Shown one piece after another: positions 1 to 15,027 of a stretch of 64,000 bases of DNA. The notes beneath the pieces were generated by a model, which saw only the letters and a program-made list of their open reading frames with translations, was not told where the DNA came from and did not search any database. Position 1 is the stretch's first letter. Every line of letters begins with the position of its first letter. This DNA is from Mesostigma viride (lineage: Eukaryota > Streptophyta > Mesostigmatophyceae > Mesostigmatales > Mesostigmataceae), in the NCBI GenBank assembly GCA_009746045.1, contig RPFO01000256.1, positions 1,354,966 through 1,418,965 of the forward strand, given 5' to 3'. The translations under genes and the position numbers were made by a program.

Positions 1-181
1 CGACACACACATTGCTAGCTGGCCAAATTTCGTGATGTCTCCTTTCCCTTCCTCCACGGATACCTACATTGTCCAGTTTCATTGGTCATCCTGCAGGCTT
101 CCTGAGTTTTATCGCCAAATTATGTTGGATGCGTTCCTGGAAATGTCGACTGAGCCGGACTTCATGGTCACGGTTGATTAG
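1..181 (+). CDS. C-terminal end of an unrecognised ORF (5' end outside window)
   Basis: One frame is open from the first base of the window to a TAG at 179-181, giving about 59 residues and ending in FYRQIMLDAFLEMSTEPDF followed by MVTVD. The amino-acid mix looks like real protein, with aromatic, acidic and hydrophobic residues and no low complexity. I do not recognise the family. It lies 135 bases upstream of the transposase start and on the same strand. It may be the end of a first ORF of the same CACTA element, or host sequence. A splice acceptor at 94-96 is also possible, in which case only the last 28 codons are exon. Confidence 0.4.
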   Translation, partial: DTHIASWPNFVMSPFPSSTDTYIVQFHWSSCRLPEFYRQIMLDAFLEMSTEPDFMVTVD

Positions 182-259
182 TGAGCTGCCAGTGGTCTCA
201 CTGGCGCAGACGCCCTAGCGTGGCTCGATTTGTGATCCCGATGGCGACTGGTTAGCCAC

Positions 260-301
260 GGAGGGCCGGCATTGACCATCAACGGTCGATGCCGGCCCTC
301 C
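260..301. repeat. 18-bp inverted repeat with 6-base loop
   Basis: Bases 260-277 (GGAGGGCCGGCATTGACC) pair with 284-301 with a single mismatch around the loop ATCAAC. The hairpin sits between the stop of the upstream ORF (181) and the transposase start (317). It could lie in the transposase leader, or serve as a 3'-end or regulatory structure. Function is inference only. Confidence 0.7.
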
Positions 302-316
302 ATGTAGAGATTGTAA

Positions 317-3300
317 ATGCGTCAAGGACAGACAGTCGATGAATTCATGGCCGAGGACCCTGACGACGGGTCGGCCAGTGGAGAGGATGCAGCACGCCAG
401 TTTGCTAGAAATTATGACGAAGCAGTGGCCAGAGTCAAGGACGATACGCCATTGTACCCGGGATCTGAGAGCAAGGCCTTGATGTTTACATTGCAATTGC
501 TGACGCTAATGGGGGAAAACTCATGCCCTCAGAGCTTTGCTGATGAGCTCTTCAAGCTGTTGGGAAACGTTCTCCCCGCGGGCAACACTCTGCCCGACAG
601 TATCTGGAAGGCACGGAAAGTGATCAAAGGCTTGGGCTTGGGGTACCGTGTGTACGATGCCTGCCCATGCGAGGGTTACTTGTACAAGGACAAGATTACT
701 AAGAGCTGCCCTCTTTGCAAGCTGTCGCGCTACGAGACGTACACTGACAGAAACGGTGACATCGTCAACTCGCGGAAAGCGCATCGCCAGGTTAGGCACT
801 TCCCCCTGATGGATCGGATTAGGGCCTGGTTCCGAGTCCCGGAAATGGCGGAAGCCCTTCAGTACGCTGCGAAACATGAAAACAGGGAGCCAGACTCATC
901 CACGCGCGTTGTGGACGGCTTGAAAGGCAGGTTTGCACTTGTTTCTACGCCTTCTGTTATGCAATGTGTGCCAAAGTATCAAGTTCGAGATTTTTCCTCT
1001 TGCGCTTATCTTTTGTTTGTACTGCTCTGATGGATACCTTTCTTTTTACGTCTGGTGTTTCTTGTGCATGGACCTGTTCGTGCAGACAGCCGTGCCATCC
1101 AGCACATAAAGAACAACTGGGACTTTCGCAGCCAGCCGCGGAACACCATCTTCCTTCTGAATTTTGACGGAGTATGTCCAAGGTCTTTCATGGATACCCA
1201 CAGCAGCTGGCCCGCGTTTGTTTCCTGTGTCAACTTGCCCGAGTGGGTGATGGTGAATGGGCGGTTTTGCCCTATGGTGCTTCTTGTGGGCGCCATGAAG
1301 GGGAAGGCACCCAAGAACATGACCATTTTTTTGGACTTGATCGCTGAGGACTTCCTGGTACTGTGGAAGGGGTATTACATTTGTGATGTGACGCTGGACG
1401 TGGCGGGTGTTTACACTACGACATTTGTGAGGTCCATTCTTGCTGGCATAATTCACGACTACCCGGCATACTCCAAGTCCCTGAACATTCCAGATGCAGG
1501 GTACTATCAATGCGTCCTACATGGTGATGAGTGGCGTGGGGTTTTTATCTCAAATGGCCGTATCGTTCTCCTTGGCAATGACCGCATGTTTCCCGAGGGT
1601 GACCCCCGCCGGCCGGCTCACGCTCCTGTTGTTCAGGAGATGGACCATGCTGGCTACCTGAAGTACTGTGCTACGCTAAAAAAGCAGCCCGAGCCGTTTC
1701 TCAAGTTACCGTACTGGGTTCACCTGAAGATCCGTCATTTTATTGACGAGTTCCATCTGTGTCCCAACAACTTCAAGCGGGTCATTCATTGCACAAGCGG
1801 TAATTGCTAAACATTTAATTGTATCATTTCATTGTGATTGTTGCATGCATACATTGACTGTGGCCTATCTGTTCACATGGAAAGCTGATGTAATATTGTT
1901 TTGTTTTTTTTTTTCTGTTTGTACTCCATGCAGGGAAGGCTATGGCGACCGGGTCACTTCGTGGCAGGCTGAAGGTCCTCGGTCTGAACCCGGAGCTGTG
2001 GCGGCCTGATGAAGACCCTCCACCGGAGGGAGACCCACCACCGGAGGGAGACCCACCACCGGAGGGAGACCACCAAAGTCCACCGAAGAAAGGCCGCAAG
2101 AAGAAGAGGGCGCCAGCACCGCGCCCCGGGTTCCAGCTGACGGCTGAGGAAAAGGCTGATATCAAGCGTAAGTGTGACATTGGGTTTTTATTTTTCCCGT
2201 AATTTGGAAATTTAATATGTAGGACTGACTATGGTCTGTGTGATTTACATAGGACTGACTATTTTTTTCGGCTGTCGTGTTACTACTATGTGTTATTTTT
2301 TTGCGTGTGGTTGTAATGCGCAGGTCTCGATGACATCATGGCGCATAGCCTACCCGACTACTTCACCGGCCGGATCAGTGGCTTGCTCTGCGATGCGAAG
2401 AGTACTGAAAAATCCAAGACGCGTGACAAGATCCTCTACTTTTGCAAGCAACTCCCGACCATCTTGCGTGGGCGGTTAGATGACGATGCACGGCAAGCAT
2501 TTCTCCTTCAATCAGCGGCCTGGGACTTTGTGTTTTCTAGCGGCCCGGCGACTCAGCAGCAGTTGGATGACTGCGGCGAGATGTTTTTGCTTGCTGCTGT
2601 GGCGATGGAGCGTATAGCGCCAGCGTCTGAGATGGCAAAATCTGTTCATATGATGGCCCACCTGGCCCAGCAAATCCCCTTGTTGGGTCGATGTGACACC
2701 CGCACCATGGCGTCGGGCGAGCGGATGATGGGGGCCATCACGAAAGCTAAGCTGTCCAACGTCAATGTGGAGTGCTCCATGGACGGAGCATATCGCAAGT
2801 CTGAGGCGCTGACCCATCTGGCCTATCACATGGTGAAAACCGGGATGGTAAGTACACGCTAGTGACCGATTTTTTTTTTTAATGGATTTGTGTGCAGATT
2901 TAGTGTTATGTACGCGCTCCTTGTGGCACGGTCTTGTGCTGCATGCAGCTAATTTCTGTGCATATTTGTGTGCGCTGCTTGCAATGTCTTGTTTGCTTTC
3001 TTTTTTTTCTTTCAGCCAAAAGACCGCTACTACATCTGGGACGTCATCCACGCAGACCCGTCCAAGAAGGTCGAGTTGGGGGGGCGCAGCCGCAAGAATT
3101 TCTACACTTTCACCGCCGCGGAATCTGATGAAGTGGGCGCGATTTTGTTGGAGTATGCGCTGCCCAATGCGGAGTACAAAGATCCCGAAGTCAACGGCGA
3201 TGAGGCCTACTGGTAAGACGCCGCTGTCCTATTATTGTAAGTTGCTATTCTTTGAGCTGATTTTCTTTCAGTATAGGGAACTTCATCTGATTTCCAAGGA

Positions 3301-4395
3301 CTACTGCCGTTATTCTAATTTTTTTTTTCTTGCATTGCTATCTTGCTTTGTATACGATGTGCATGCAGGCGGCCCTTGTGCAGCGACCTCTCATGGCTCA
3401 AAGACTGGATCGGACTCAACCAGCAGCCGCTGGTCCCGGAGCTTGTCCAGGCTGCAGCAGCCGGCGTGCAGCTCAAGGCTGAGGAGTATGATAGGGTGCA
3501 CTTGTACGGTTTCAATTACCGGACAAAAGAAGCTGACAGGAAGCAAGCATGGCGGACTGCAAACTGTGGTGTAGCCTACCATAAGGAGGGAAGCAGCACT
3601 CAGTACGGCTACCTGACCCACATTCTCGTGGCAAAGCTGGTGCAGCCGGTGGGGCAGTGGACTCAACAGCTTGTGCTGAGAGTAGAGCTTTTCGATGCAT
3701 CGGAGGTGGCTTACATTCGGGATCAACGCTTGGTGTTGGTCCGCAGCGCCGAGGCACCACGCACGGCAAAGCTAGTGTGGCCAACATCTGTTAGCTCTGT
3801 TGGGTTTGTGCTGGACCCACGGCATCAGCCCCAGCTTTCGGTCATTCACTGCAAGCTGCCCCGTCACCTGGCAACCGGGTGGGCTTTGGAGAACGAGTTT
3901 TTCCAAAGCACGGCGACAAGGTGGCAGGAAGACATCAGGTACTTCCCACCTGAGCCGCCCGCTGAACGGCCGCCCGCTGAACCGCCGCCCGCTGATCCGT
4001 CGCCCGCGCCATCAAGCACGGCGGCACGACCTTCACGCGCAGCCCCGCCGCGCAAGAAAAAGAAGCCGCCCGATGAACGGCAGCCCGCGCCGGCAACCAC
4101 GGCGGCAGGACCTTCACGCGCAGCCCCGCCTCGCAAGAAAAAGAAGCCGCCCGCTGAACGGCAGCCCGCGCCGGCAACCACGGCGGCAGAACCCTCACGC
4201 GCAGCCCCGCCCCGCAAGAGAAAGAAGAAATCTGAGGCTTTGGCGCCTGCATCACACAAGGGGAAGGAGCCCATGCCCCCGTTGCGCACAAGTGCACGCG
4301 CGCGCACGGTCAGGGACTATAGAGAACAAACCCCTAGCAACGAGGGGAATGACAGTGATTTTAACGGTAGTGATGCCAAGGATGATTCTGATTGA
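317..4395 (+). CDS. CACTA (EnSpm) transposase, tnp2-like, six exons
   Basis: Exons are 317-930, 1090-1799, 1934-2167, 2324-2847, 3016-3212 and 3369-4395. All introns (134-168 bases) have GT/AG ends and all joins keep phase, giving 1101 residues and a TGA stop. The N-terminal part shows the Transposase_21/tnp2 pattern: LYPGSESKA, a GLGYRVYDACP segment with a CPLC knuckle, then HFPLMDRIRAWFRVPEMAEA. Exon 2 carries LNFDGVCPRS (equivalent of the conserved DG acidic site), LPEWVMVNG and HDYPAYSK. Exon 4 matches the DUF4218 region that follows tnp2 (VHMMAHLAQQIPLLG). Exon 3 has three PPPEGD repeats, and exon 6 has three copies of an Ala/Pro-rich unit with a basic PRKKKK core, possible nuclear localisation signals. 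The start is the first in-frame ATG. The reading frame looks intact, so the element may be recently active. Confidence 0.85.
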
Positions 4396-4442
4396 TGCTG
4401 CTGTGCAAGCATTTTGCGGCCTCATTAGATGCTGCTCACAAG

Positions 4443-4447
4443 TGTAA
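4443..4447 (+). promoter_or_regulatory. TGTAA poly(A) signal of the transposase gene
   Basis: TGTAA lies 48 bases after the transposase stop codon. TGTAA is the usual chlorophyte polyadenylation signal. An AATAAA-like TGAATAAAG also lies at about 4463. Confidence 0.5.
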
Positions 4448-4534
4448 TCATGCCGTATTATGTTGAATAAAGATGCATCATTCATTGTTTGGGCCTAAAC
4501 TGACTTGTTGTCGGTTCAGCCCTTGTGTTTTTTA

Positions 4535-4860
4535 CCACTTTTGTGCTCGTCGTGGTGTTCTTTTTACCACTTCAGCCACTTTTTACCACTTTTACTGCTT
4601 TTTACTGCTTTTTACTGCTTTTTACTGCTTTTTACTGCTTTTTACCACCATTTTCCACCTTTTACCACTTTTACCACCTCCGTCAGGTGGTAAAAGTGGT
4701 AAAAGGTGGTATTTTTTACTGCTTTTTACTGCTTTTTACTGCTTTTTACTGCTTTTTACTGCTTTTTACTGCTTTTTACTGCTTTTTACTCCTTTTGGGT
4801 GGTAAAAAGTGGTAAAAAGTGGTAAAAAGTGGTAAAAAGTGGTAAAAGTGGTATTTTTTA
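4535..4860. repeat. Subterminal repeat block of the CACTA element
   Basis: Two runs of the decamer TTTTTACTGC flank and alternate with TTTTTACCAC and its complement GTGGTAAAAA. At the centre a perfect 25-base inverted repeat (4655-4679 with 4685-4709, loop CCGTC) could form a strong cruciform. Such short motifs in both orientations near the terminus are the binding sites of transposase accessory proteins in characterised CACTA elements. The assignment here is by position and pattern. Confidence 0.7.
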
Positions 4861-4923
4861 CCACCAACGAGTTCCTAGTGTCGATACCTCCCGTTGGAAG
4901 GGGCGGTGCGGGGCGAGAAGTGT

Positions 4924-6687
4924 ATGCGCGCGGGCCAGTACTCGTTACGGCAGGCTCTGGATCGCATCGTGGCGATGGACGACGAGGACCAGGATGATGG
5001 GAGCGAGGGTGACGACTCCGACTCTGATGACTACCCTCCCCGTCCTCTTCCTCGTCCCCCTTCAAGGGATCCACCTTCTGGGGGCTCCTTGGAGGGCGGC
5101 GCAGGACATCGTCCTGTGACGCGTTTCGAGGCGCCACCGCCGGCAATGGGCTGGGGGCGCCCCTCTGGGCGAGGGTCTCGCCCGCGGTCCACGGGTTGGG
5201 GCGGAGGCAGTCAACCAGACTCTCGGCGTGCTCCAGACCGGCCTGCACGTCGGCGCTCGCCCTCACCGTCATCGCGCTCGCGTTCCCGTTCGGACTCGGG
5301 AACGGAGGTACGCCCTGCTCGCCGAGCGTCACCACCACCTCGTCGCCCGGCGGATCGGCACTGGGAGCGCACGTGGGGGTCGGCGGTGGAACTGGAGCGA
5401 GAGGCTCGGCGACCGCGGTCGGACACGACGGGAGCTGCTCCGGTTAGGACAGAACAGCCGGCCGGGGGCGAGCCCCCGGTTGTGGCCCCCTTTGATCCTC
5501 CGACGGATGCGGGTCAGGAGGAGCCTACCTTCCTTGTCTCCTTGGAACCACCGGAGCCTACCTTCTTGGTCTCCCTGGATCCACGTCCCCGGCCTGCACC
5601 AGCCGGCTCATCCATGCCACGTCCGGCGGAGGGATACCTCCGTCCCACTTCGTCGGGTCGACACTCGCACCCTTCCGCGGAGGATCCGCGCCTACCCACC
5701 ATGGCAGAGACGCGACCTCGGGCTGCGGAGGGCCCCAGCGGTACGGACATTCTGGTACCAGCGGAGCCCGTGATGCGCTTGGAAGCGCTCGTAGCTGCGG
5801 TACAATCCGGACAGGACCTGATACAGCGTCTGATGGTCCAGCACGGTCGTCAAGGTGATCATTCTGCTGCCACTTCAGTGGGCTATGATGCGGCCTCCAG
5901 AGCTCCTGGGTCATCTCACGAGGAGTGGTCATTGGGAGACTTCATACGGCCGGTACCGGGCAGAGTGGTGCGACATGGTGGGCCAGGACCGCGCACGGAG
6001 AAGCTTTGTGTGACATTCGAGGGGCCTCCGGCTTTTCAGGTTCCCCCGGGTACGCACTTACCTGCTCCCCTGGTGTTTCGCGCGGGTCCTTGGTTCGCTG
6101 TGGATCGCGGGGCTTACTGGGAACAGGTAGAGATCACCTTTCTGCCCCAGGTTCCTCTGCCCCTGCCGCAACCCGACGACCCTCGTTTCCCCGCCGCGGT
6201 GGGGCATGTTGTGCGATTCGGGTCCGAGGACTGGTGGGATTGGCGCTATCAGGTCGATGGGGTGAAGCACGTGGTGACGCCTCCCAAGGTGGCTCCAGCG
6301 GAGGGGAGTGCCTTTCTTAATCTGGTGGCGCCCGATATTGTAGGGGCCCGGTCGGTGTCGATCAACGATGATCACGTGCGTATGGAGGTTTTCCTGATGG
6401 GGGTGGCCTTTGTTCGCGAGCACCGGTGTGGGGTGGTGGATCGGTCGGCGTTGACGCTCATGTTCACCCATCCCCAGTACCTCGCTGGGTTCCTGTCTTT
6501 GTGGCCCCGAGGGTCGTGGCTGGAGCTGTCCCGGCTGGGTCGGCAGAAGGTGTCCCCCTACCAGGTGGCTTTTGAGATTGACCTGTGTTCGCACCCTGGG
6601 ATGATGATTTCACAGATGACCCACGCGGGGCGTAGGGCCCTCACTGAAGTCCTGGTGCAGCGACGTGCCACTAGCGGCGGACGCTAA
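4924..6687 (+). CDS. Unrecognised ORF in the 3' region of an LTR retrotransposon
   Basis: The frame is open from the CACTA edge at 4881, and the first in-frame ATG is at 4924, giving 587 residues. Residues 20-200 are disordered, rich in Arg, Ser and Pro with acidic stretches. Residues 285-587 look folded, with motifs such as EDWWDWRYQVDGVKHVV and CGVVDRSALTLMFTHPQYL. I see no zinc knuckle, protease, reverse transcriptase or integrase motif. It ends 220 bases before the LTR, where a pol-less gag or an additional env-position ORF would lie. If the CACTA element inserted here, the true N-terminus may be on its far side. Confidence 0.55.
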   Translation: MRAGQYSLRQALDRIVAMDDEDQDDGSEGDDSDSDDYPPRPLPRPPSRDPPSGGSLEGGAGHRPVTRFEAPPPAMGWGRPSGRGSRPRSTGWGGGSQPDSRRAPDRPARRRSPSPSSRSRSRSDSGTEVRPARRASPPPRRPADRHWERTWGSAVELEREARRPRSDTTGAAPVRTEQPAGGEPPVVAPFDPPTDAGQEEPTFLVSLEPPEPTFLVSLDPRPRPAPAGSSMPRPAEGYLRPTSSGRHSHPSAEDPRLPTMAETRPRAAEGPSGTDILVPAEPVMRLEALVAAVQSGQDLIQRLMVQHGRQGDHSAATSVGYDAASRAPGSSHEEWSLGDFIRPVPGRVVRHGGPGPRTEKLCVTFEGPPAFQVPPGTHLPAPLVFRAGPWFAVDRGAYWEQVEITFLPQVPLPLPQPDDPRFPAAVGHVVRFGSEDWWDWRYQVDGVKHVVTPPKVAPAEGSAFLNLVAPDIVGARSVSINDDHVRMEVFLMGVAFVREHRCGVVDRSALTLMFTHPQYLAGFLSLWPRGSWLELSRLGRQKVSPYQVAFEIDLCSHPGMMISQMTHAGRRALTEVLVQRRATSGGR

Positions 6688-6896
6688 AGTGGTTAGAATA
6701 GTTTTTCGTGACGGATAGCGGATTGATCCAGTCACCATTGGAGTCTTACTACTACGTCAGAGTTGGGCCTGTGTATCAACTTCTAGAGGAACTGGCATTA
6801 CTAACCTGTGGGTGAACCGAGGTTGGGACATAGTACTCTTATAGTAGCGTTGTTTTTCCAAATTTACCTTGTACGGTAGGGACTACCGACCCCCAT

Positions 6897-6907
6897 GGGG
6901 GGAGGAG
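6897..6907 (+). other. Polypurine tract
   Basis: GGGGGGAGGAG lies immediately upstream of the TG that opens the LTR, the standard position of the plus-strand primer of reverse transcription. Confidence 0.75.
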
Positions 6908-7492
6908 TGTTACGTCCCTGCCCTTTTGGCCGGACGTAACAATGAAATAAATTACTAAGGCCGTTTAGTCTATTGGACTTGGGTTTTACGGACCTTGGCT
7001 ATTGTGTGAATTGGACTAGTTATTTTGGTCCTAGGTTGTCCTTCTAGGGGCCGGTGCTGTGGCGCCGCGCCGGTTCTGAGTCTGTCAGTTGTTCTAGGCG
7101 TGGATCCTATAGTTGAGGGTCGATGTCGGCCCGGATCCTACGTGGAATGAGTGACTCGGATTGTTCTAGGGAAATTGGTGTGTATCTGCGCCGCACCCAA
7201 CCTAGGTTAAATTGGTCCGAGGACGAGAGTCTCGTCCTCTTGGTTTAATGAATGATAAGTGCGAATACGCCTACACATTGAGCCCGGGGCAATTATCCAT
7301 TTGTAATTGGTATTGCTAGCCAATATAAGTGTGTACTAATTAGCTTGGCATCAAGCCGTGATGCCAGATATCTCACGACTCACGTCGTGAAGCGCAACCT
7401 ACTTTAGGCTATCTTGAATTATTCCTAATTCCGGCGAGAAGGGTCTTTCGCTACGTAGCTCGGGCTAGGTGTGTCTGGGCAGGGACGTAACA
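6908..7492 (+). repeat. 3' LTR, 585 bp
   Basis: The LTR starts TGTTACGTCCCTGCCC (6908-6923) and ends with the exact reverse complement (7477-7492), an unusually long 16-base terminal inverted repeat. The first 34 bases are also self-complementary (6908-6917 with 6932-6941). The candidate 5-base target duplication after the LTR is GCCAC (7493-7497). Its partner is not in the window. Confidence 0.8.
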
Positions 7493-8053
7493 GCCACTGT
7501 CGGCTTAGATTCGGATAATGGCGAGGAGGAGGAGGGGGACGAGGGAGACGACGATGAGGAGGAGGAGGAGGAGGAGGAGGAGGAGGAGGACGAGGACGAG
7601 GACGAGGACGAGGAGGAGGAGGAGGAGGAGGAGGAGGAGCCGGCGCCGGTTCAGAAAAGAAAGCGAGGGCGGCCTGCGGGGTCCAAGAGCAAGACCTCGA
7701 CCAAGCGAGCTGCAAGGGAGGCTGCCAAGGCCGGCAATGTCACGAGCGATGAGGAGGAAGAGGAGGCGGATGAGGATGATTTTGTGGATCCGGAGCTGCA
7801 GGCCAAGTCGGTGGAGGACGCCATTGAGGCCGAGCTGGCAGACCTGGCGGGGTGGGTGGTAAAGGACGCCGAGGGCTGGAAGGAGGCCGACTGGCAGCAG
7901 GAGGGCATCCGCCTGGTGGAGCACGGGGGCCAGGGGCGAGTACACGGAGAAGACGCCAAGGACGCCAAAGAGGCCAAAGAAGAAGCGGGCCAGCGGTGGC
8001 ACGGCTACCCCGTCCTCGGGGGGTCTGGCCGCAGTGCCCGCTCTTCTCGTTAA
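7493..8053 (+). pseudogene. 3' exon remnant of an acidic AT-hook protein
   Basis: Directly after the LTR a frame runs to TAA at 8051-8053 with no in-frame ATG. It encodes a long run of Glu/Asp (codons GAG/GAC), then KRKRGRPAGSK, an AT-hook (core RGRP) expected to bind the DNA minor groove, then another acidic patch, DEEEEEADEDDFVDPELQ, and a helical Ala/Glu-rich segment. Acidic plus AT-hook composition is typical of chromatin-associated proteins. The upstream part of the gene is missing and the LTR ends exactly where this frame begins, so I infer that the retrotransposon interrupted the gene. A functional last exon with an acceptor at the LTR edge (ACAG) cannot be excluded. Confidence 0.5.
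7555..7640 (+). repeat. (GAG)n/(GAC)n trinucleotide repeat
   Basis: Tandem GAG and GAC codons produce the acidic tract of the AT-hook ORF. Confidence 0.8.
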
Positions 8054-8541
8054 GCGTGGCATGTGGCCAGCTTGTATTATTGGCTGCAGGTGGTTGCCCT
8101 GTCTTATTTTGACATATCTGGGCTTAGTTTGTGCATCTCCATGGGTTTATGCCCCCCAAGGGGCCCACGGTGCCTTTTGTGTGCACCCACTTGTCTACCC
8201 AGTGTTATAGTGTTATAATTTCATGGGTGTGGGGAAAATAGGAGGGCTGCTTATTTCAAGCCCATATGCAGCCACGAGGGTCTACATATATTGCTTTTAC
8301 TCCAAAAAATTCAGTGCCTGCAATACTTGACCCATGTGGCATACCGGCCCCTTGTAGTGTGAGGGGGTCATAGTTTACGAGACCCATGTGTCTTCAACTT
8401 TGAATTTCACATAGCCAGGCTGGGAATTACATGCCAAGACCATATACTACATTTTTTTATATATCTCAGAGAATTCATAACTGGCCTCAGATAGCCCATA
8501 TCATGCTTGCTTCATTAGATGTGTTTAATTGAAATAAAGTG

Positions 8542-8567
8542 TTATAACGCAAAAAATTGCGTTATAA
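8542..8567. repeat. 11-bp perfect hairpin
   Basis: TTATAACGCAA (8542-8552) and TTGCGTTATAA (8557-8567) are exact reverse complements separated by four A residues. It lies between the AT-hook remnant and the (TTAA)n tract; no gene is near. Confidence 0.7.
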
Positions 8568-8582
8568 ATGTGCTAACGCGAG

Positions 8583-8768
8583 TTAATTAATTAATTAATT
8601 AATTAATTAATTAATTAATTAATTAATTAATTAACCTATGCATCACCTTCGCTGTAACTAGGACCTAGATAGCTTATACCATCCATTCTATCCCATGTTC
8701 CCCTCCCACTGAGGACTTATGCTCACGTGACGCAGTCACGTGTCTATTAATTAATTAATTAATTAATC
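8583..8768 (+). mobile_element. LINE 3'-end fragment with (TTAA)n tracts
   Basis: A TTAA microsatellite (8583-8634) is followed by a 115-base segment (about 8650-8745) and a second TTAA tract (8745-8768). The segment is nearly identical to the 3' ends of the LINE copies at 34.8, 34.95 and 37.45 kb, including TGAGGACTTATGCTCACGTG. The terminal TTAA tract is the shared 3' tail of the family. Confidence 0.7.
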
Positions 8769-10129
8769 ACCTTCGCCCCTAAGTGTTCCCGGACCCACCG
8801 GCGCGGCGCTTGCGGCGCGGCGCGAATTACGACCGTTGGTCAAACTACCCGAAAATCGGGTACGAACTATGGGTTAATGTGCTGGGAAAACGGTACAAGT
8901 GTTGCCGGTGTACGTGCTCCCAGGCAAACTTGTATGATCAAAGCAGGCCCATACAGCTCTGTGCTAGGACCTTAAGAATAAATACAAGTACAGGCGAATC
9001 ATGTGGCTGATCTTCTGAAAGCAGGCGAATCAATGAATACAGCAAACCTCTCGTTACTGCATCACCATACTTTGTGCTACAGTGGTCGTGGAGGATGCAA
9101 CTGGCCCTGGAGGGAGCGGTCTGCGCGTTTCGACATTCAACACGAGCAAAAGAATATGCCATTTGTTAAAGACTGCTCAGGACCATCAGGACCATCAAGA
9201 TCTTCAGGTGGTCACCCTCAGGGAACGTAGTCATGCAGACGGTTAAAGGCAGTCATAGACTATTGGAGGACGTGACTATGCTTTGCAACTCCAACTATGC
9301 TTAACGAATCCAACCCCTTGCCTTTACATGTCGTTTGCCGCCTGGTGGCGTGGCCAGCGTCCAAGGATGGTTGCATTCCAAACCTCTACCTAGGAGGCTG
9401 TTAGAAACTGCTTAAAGAAGGCGGTAAGACTTGATACTTGCACAGTTGGCCACTGGCTGGAAGGATATGGGAACTAGAGCACCATGGCCAAAGGCAAACC
9501 CCACCCATGTGAGCCAACAGGCTAACTAGAGCAGCATAGGGGTCACAGCAAGCCTTGCTAAGAAAATTGCAAAGCTGATAGCAGAACACCCTCTCCTGCC
9601 ATGAATAGGCCATGAACATATACTGGGCACGTGCATGTTGGGGGGGGGGAGGGGATTTAGATGCGCAGCTTACGACAGGCCAAACATGAGACACACACTA
9701 CATGAACGCAGACACGGTTGCACGTTTGCAAACAGCGTCCAACACAGCCACCGCGCTCAGCAGTATCTGTGGAAGTACATTGTACTAGCACAGAGCAGCT
9801 CGTAACGGATGTTTGTGGTAGCTAGCCACTCCCCGCTTGGCGCCTTGCAAACAGACGCCTGATCTAAGTCAAGCAAGGATCCAACACATTGCATTTCGCG
9901 ACACCCTCTGATGTGCTCAACATCCAGCATCCCTTGTCCATCCTTCATGAGCGCCTACTTTCCCTCTCCTGCTCCAGTCACAATCACACACCCGCAACAT
10001 GGATGCTACGAAGTTAAAATTAATTAAACGGCTGCTGCCATGCTGCACCCCTGACCCCACCGGAGGCATCAACAGAAAGGCCCCCCAACCCCACCCGAGG
10101 CATCACCGGAAAAGGCCCTATCGTACAAC
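8769..10129. other. Intergenic, no gene seen
   Basis: No ORF with convincing protein composition and no RNA gene was recognised. A short perfect hairpin (TACCCGA loop TCGGGTA) lies at 8846-8862. The right end is presumably the 3' flank of the minus-strand gene ending at 10130. Confidence 0.5.
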
Positions 10130-14483
<4,354 letters not shown>

Positions 14484-14638
14484 CTAGGGTGAATGCCCTA
14501 TTTGCACGAGGACAAATGCACTATTTTCATAAGGATGAATGCCCTGTTTTCTCCAACGCACAAAAGAAGCGCAGATGCCCAGTGGGCATCCCCGGCAGTT
14601 AATGCATCAACCCCTATGCCCCTACCTTCTTCACAATA

Positions 14639-15027
14639 GACCCCTTCTGAGAACACCGACTCCGACTAACCAACTCCGACTAATTTAGTCGGACCAAGAG
14701 TCGGACTTGAGCCGAAAAACGGGCACGGGTTCCCCCTTCTGAGAACACCGACTCGGGACGGACAGCAGCAGCGCCGCGCCGCACGCTCAGGCCGCGTAAG
14801 TGGCCTCTAACGCCGGTGGCGCCACATTCCAAGCCGGTACGGATGCCAGCATGGCCAGAGGCACACCCCGACTAAGCTAGTCGGACACCGACTAACCTAC
14901 CCCGACTATTTTCCGGTTTTCGCGAAAACGGAAAATAGCGGGGTAGATTAGTCGGAGTCCGACTAATTTCCCCAAAACGCGCGGCGCCAGCAATTTAGTC
15001 CATGTTTTTTAGTCGGAGTCGGTGTTC

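Larger units (their letters stand above)
1..4880 (+). mobile_element. CACTA/EnSpm DNA transposon, 3' part
   Basis: The segment holds a full transposase gene (317-4395), then a 350-base block of short direct and inverted repeats, then the sequence TAGTG at 4876-4880. Read from the other strand the edge begins CACTA, the defining terminus of this superfamily, and arrays of short subterminal repeats just inside the end are typical of it. The 5' terminus is not in the window, so the 3-base target duplication (TCG follows the 3' end) cannot be confirmed. The sequence beyond 4880 belongs to an LTR retrotransposon, so the CACTA element probably inserted into that element. Confidence 0.65.
4881..7492 (+). 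mobile_element. LTR retrotransposon, 3' part (ORF, polypurine tract, 3' LTR)
   Basis: A polypurine tract at 6897-6907 is directly followed by an LTR at 6908-7492 that begins TGTTACG and ends CGTAACA. The internal region back to 4881 holds one long ORF. The 5' LTR, primer site and pol region are not visible. They are either beyond the CACTA insertion, outside the window, or absent, in which case the element would be non-autonomous. Confidence 0.75.
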
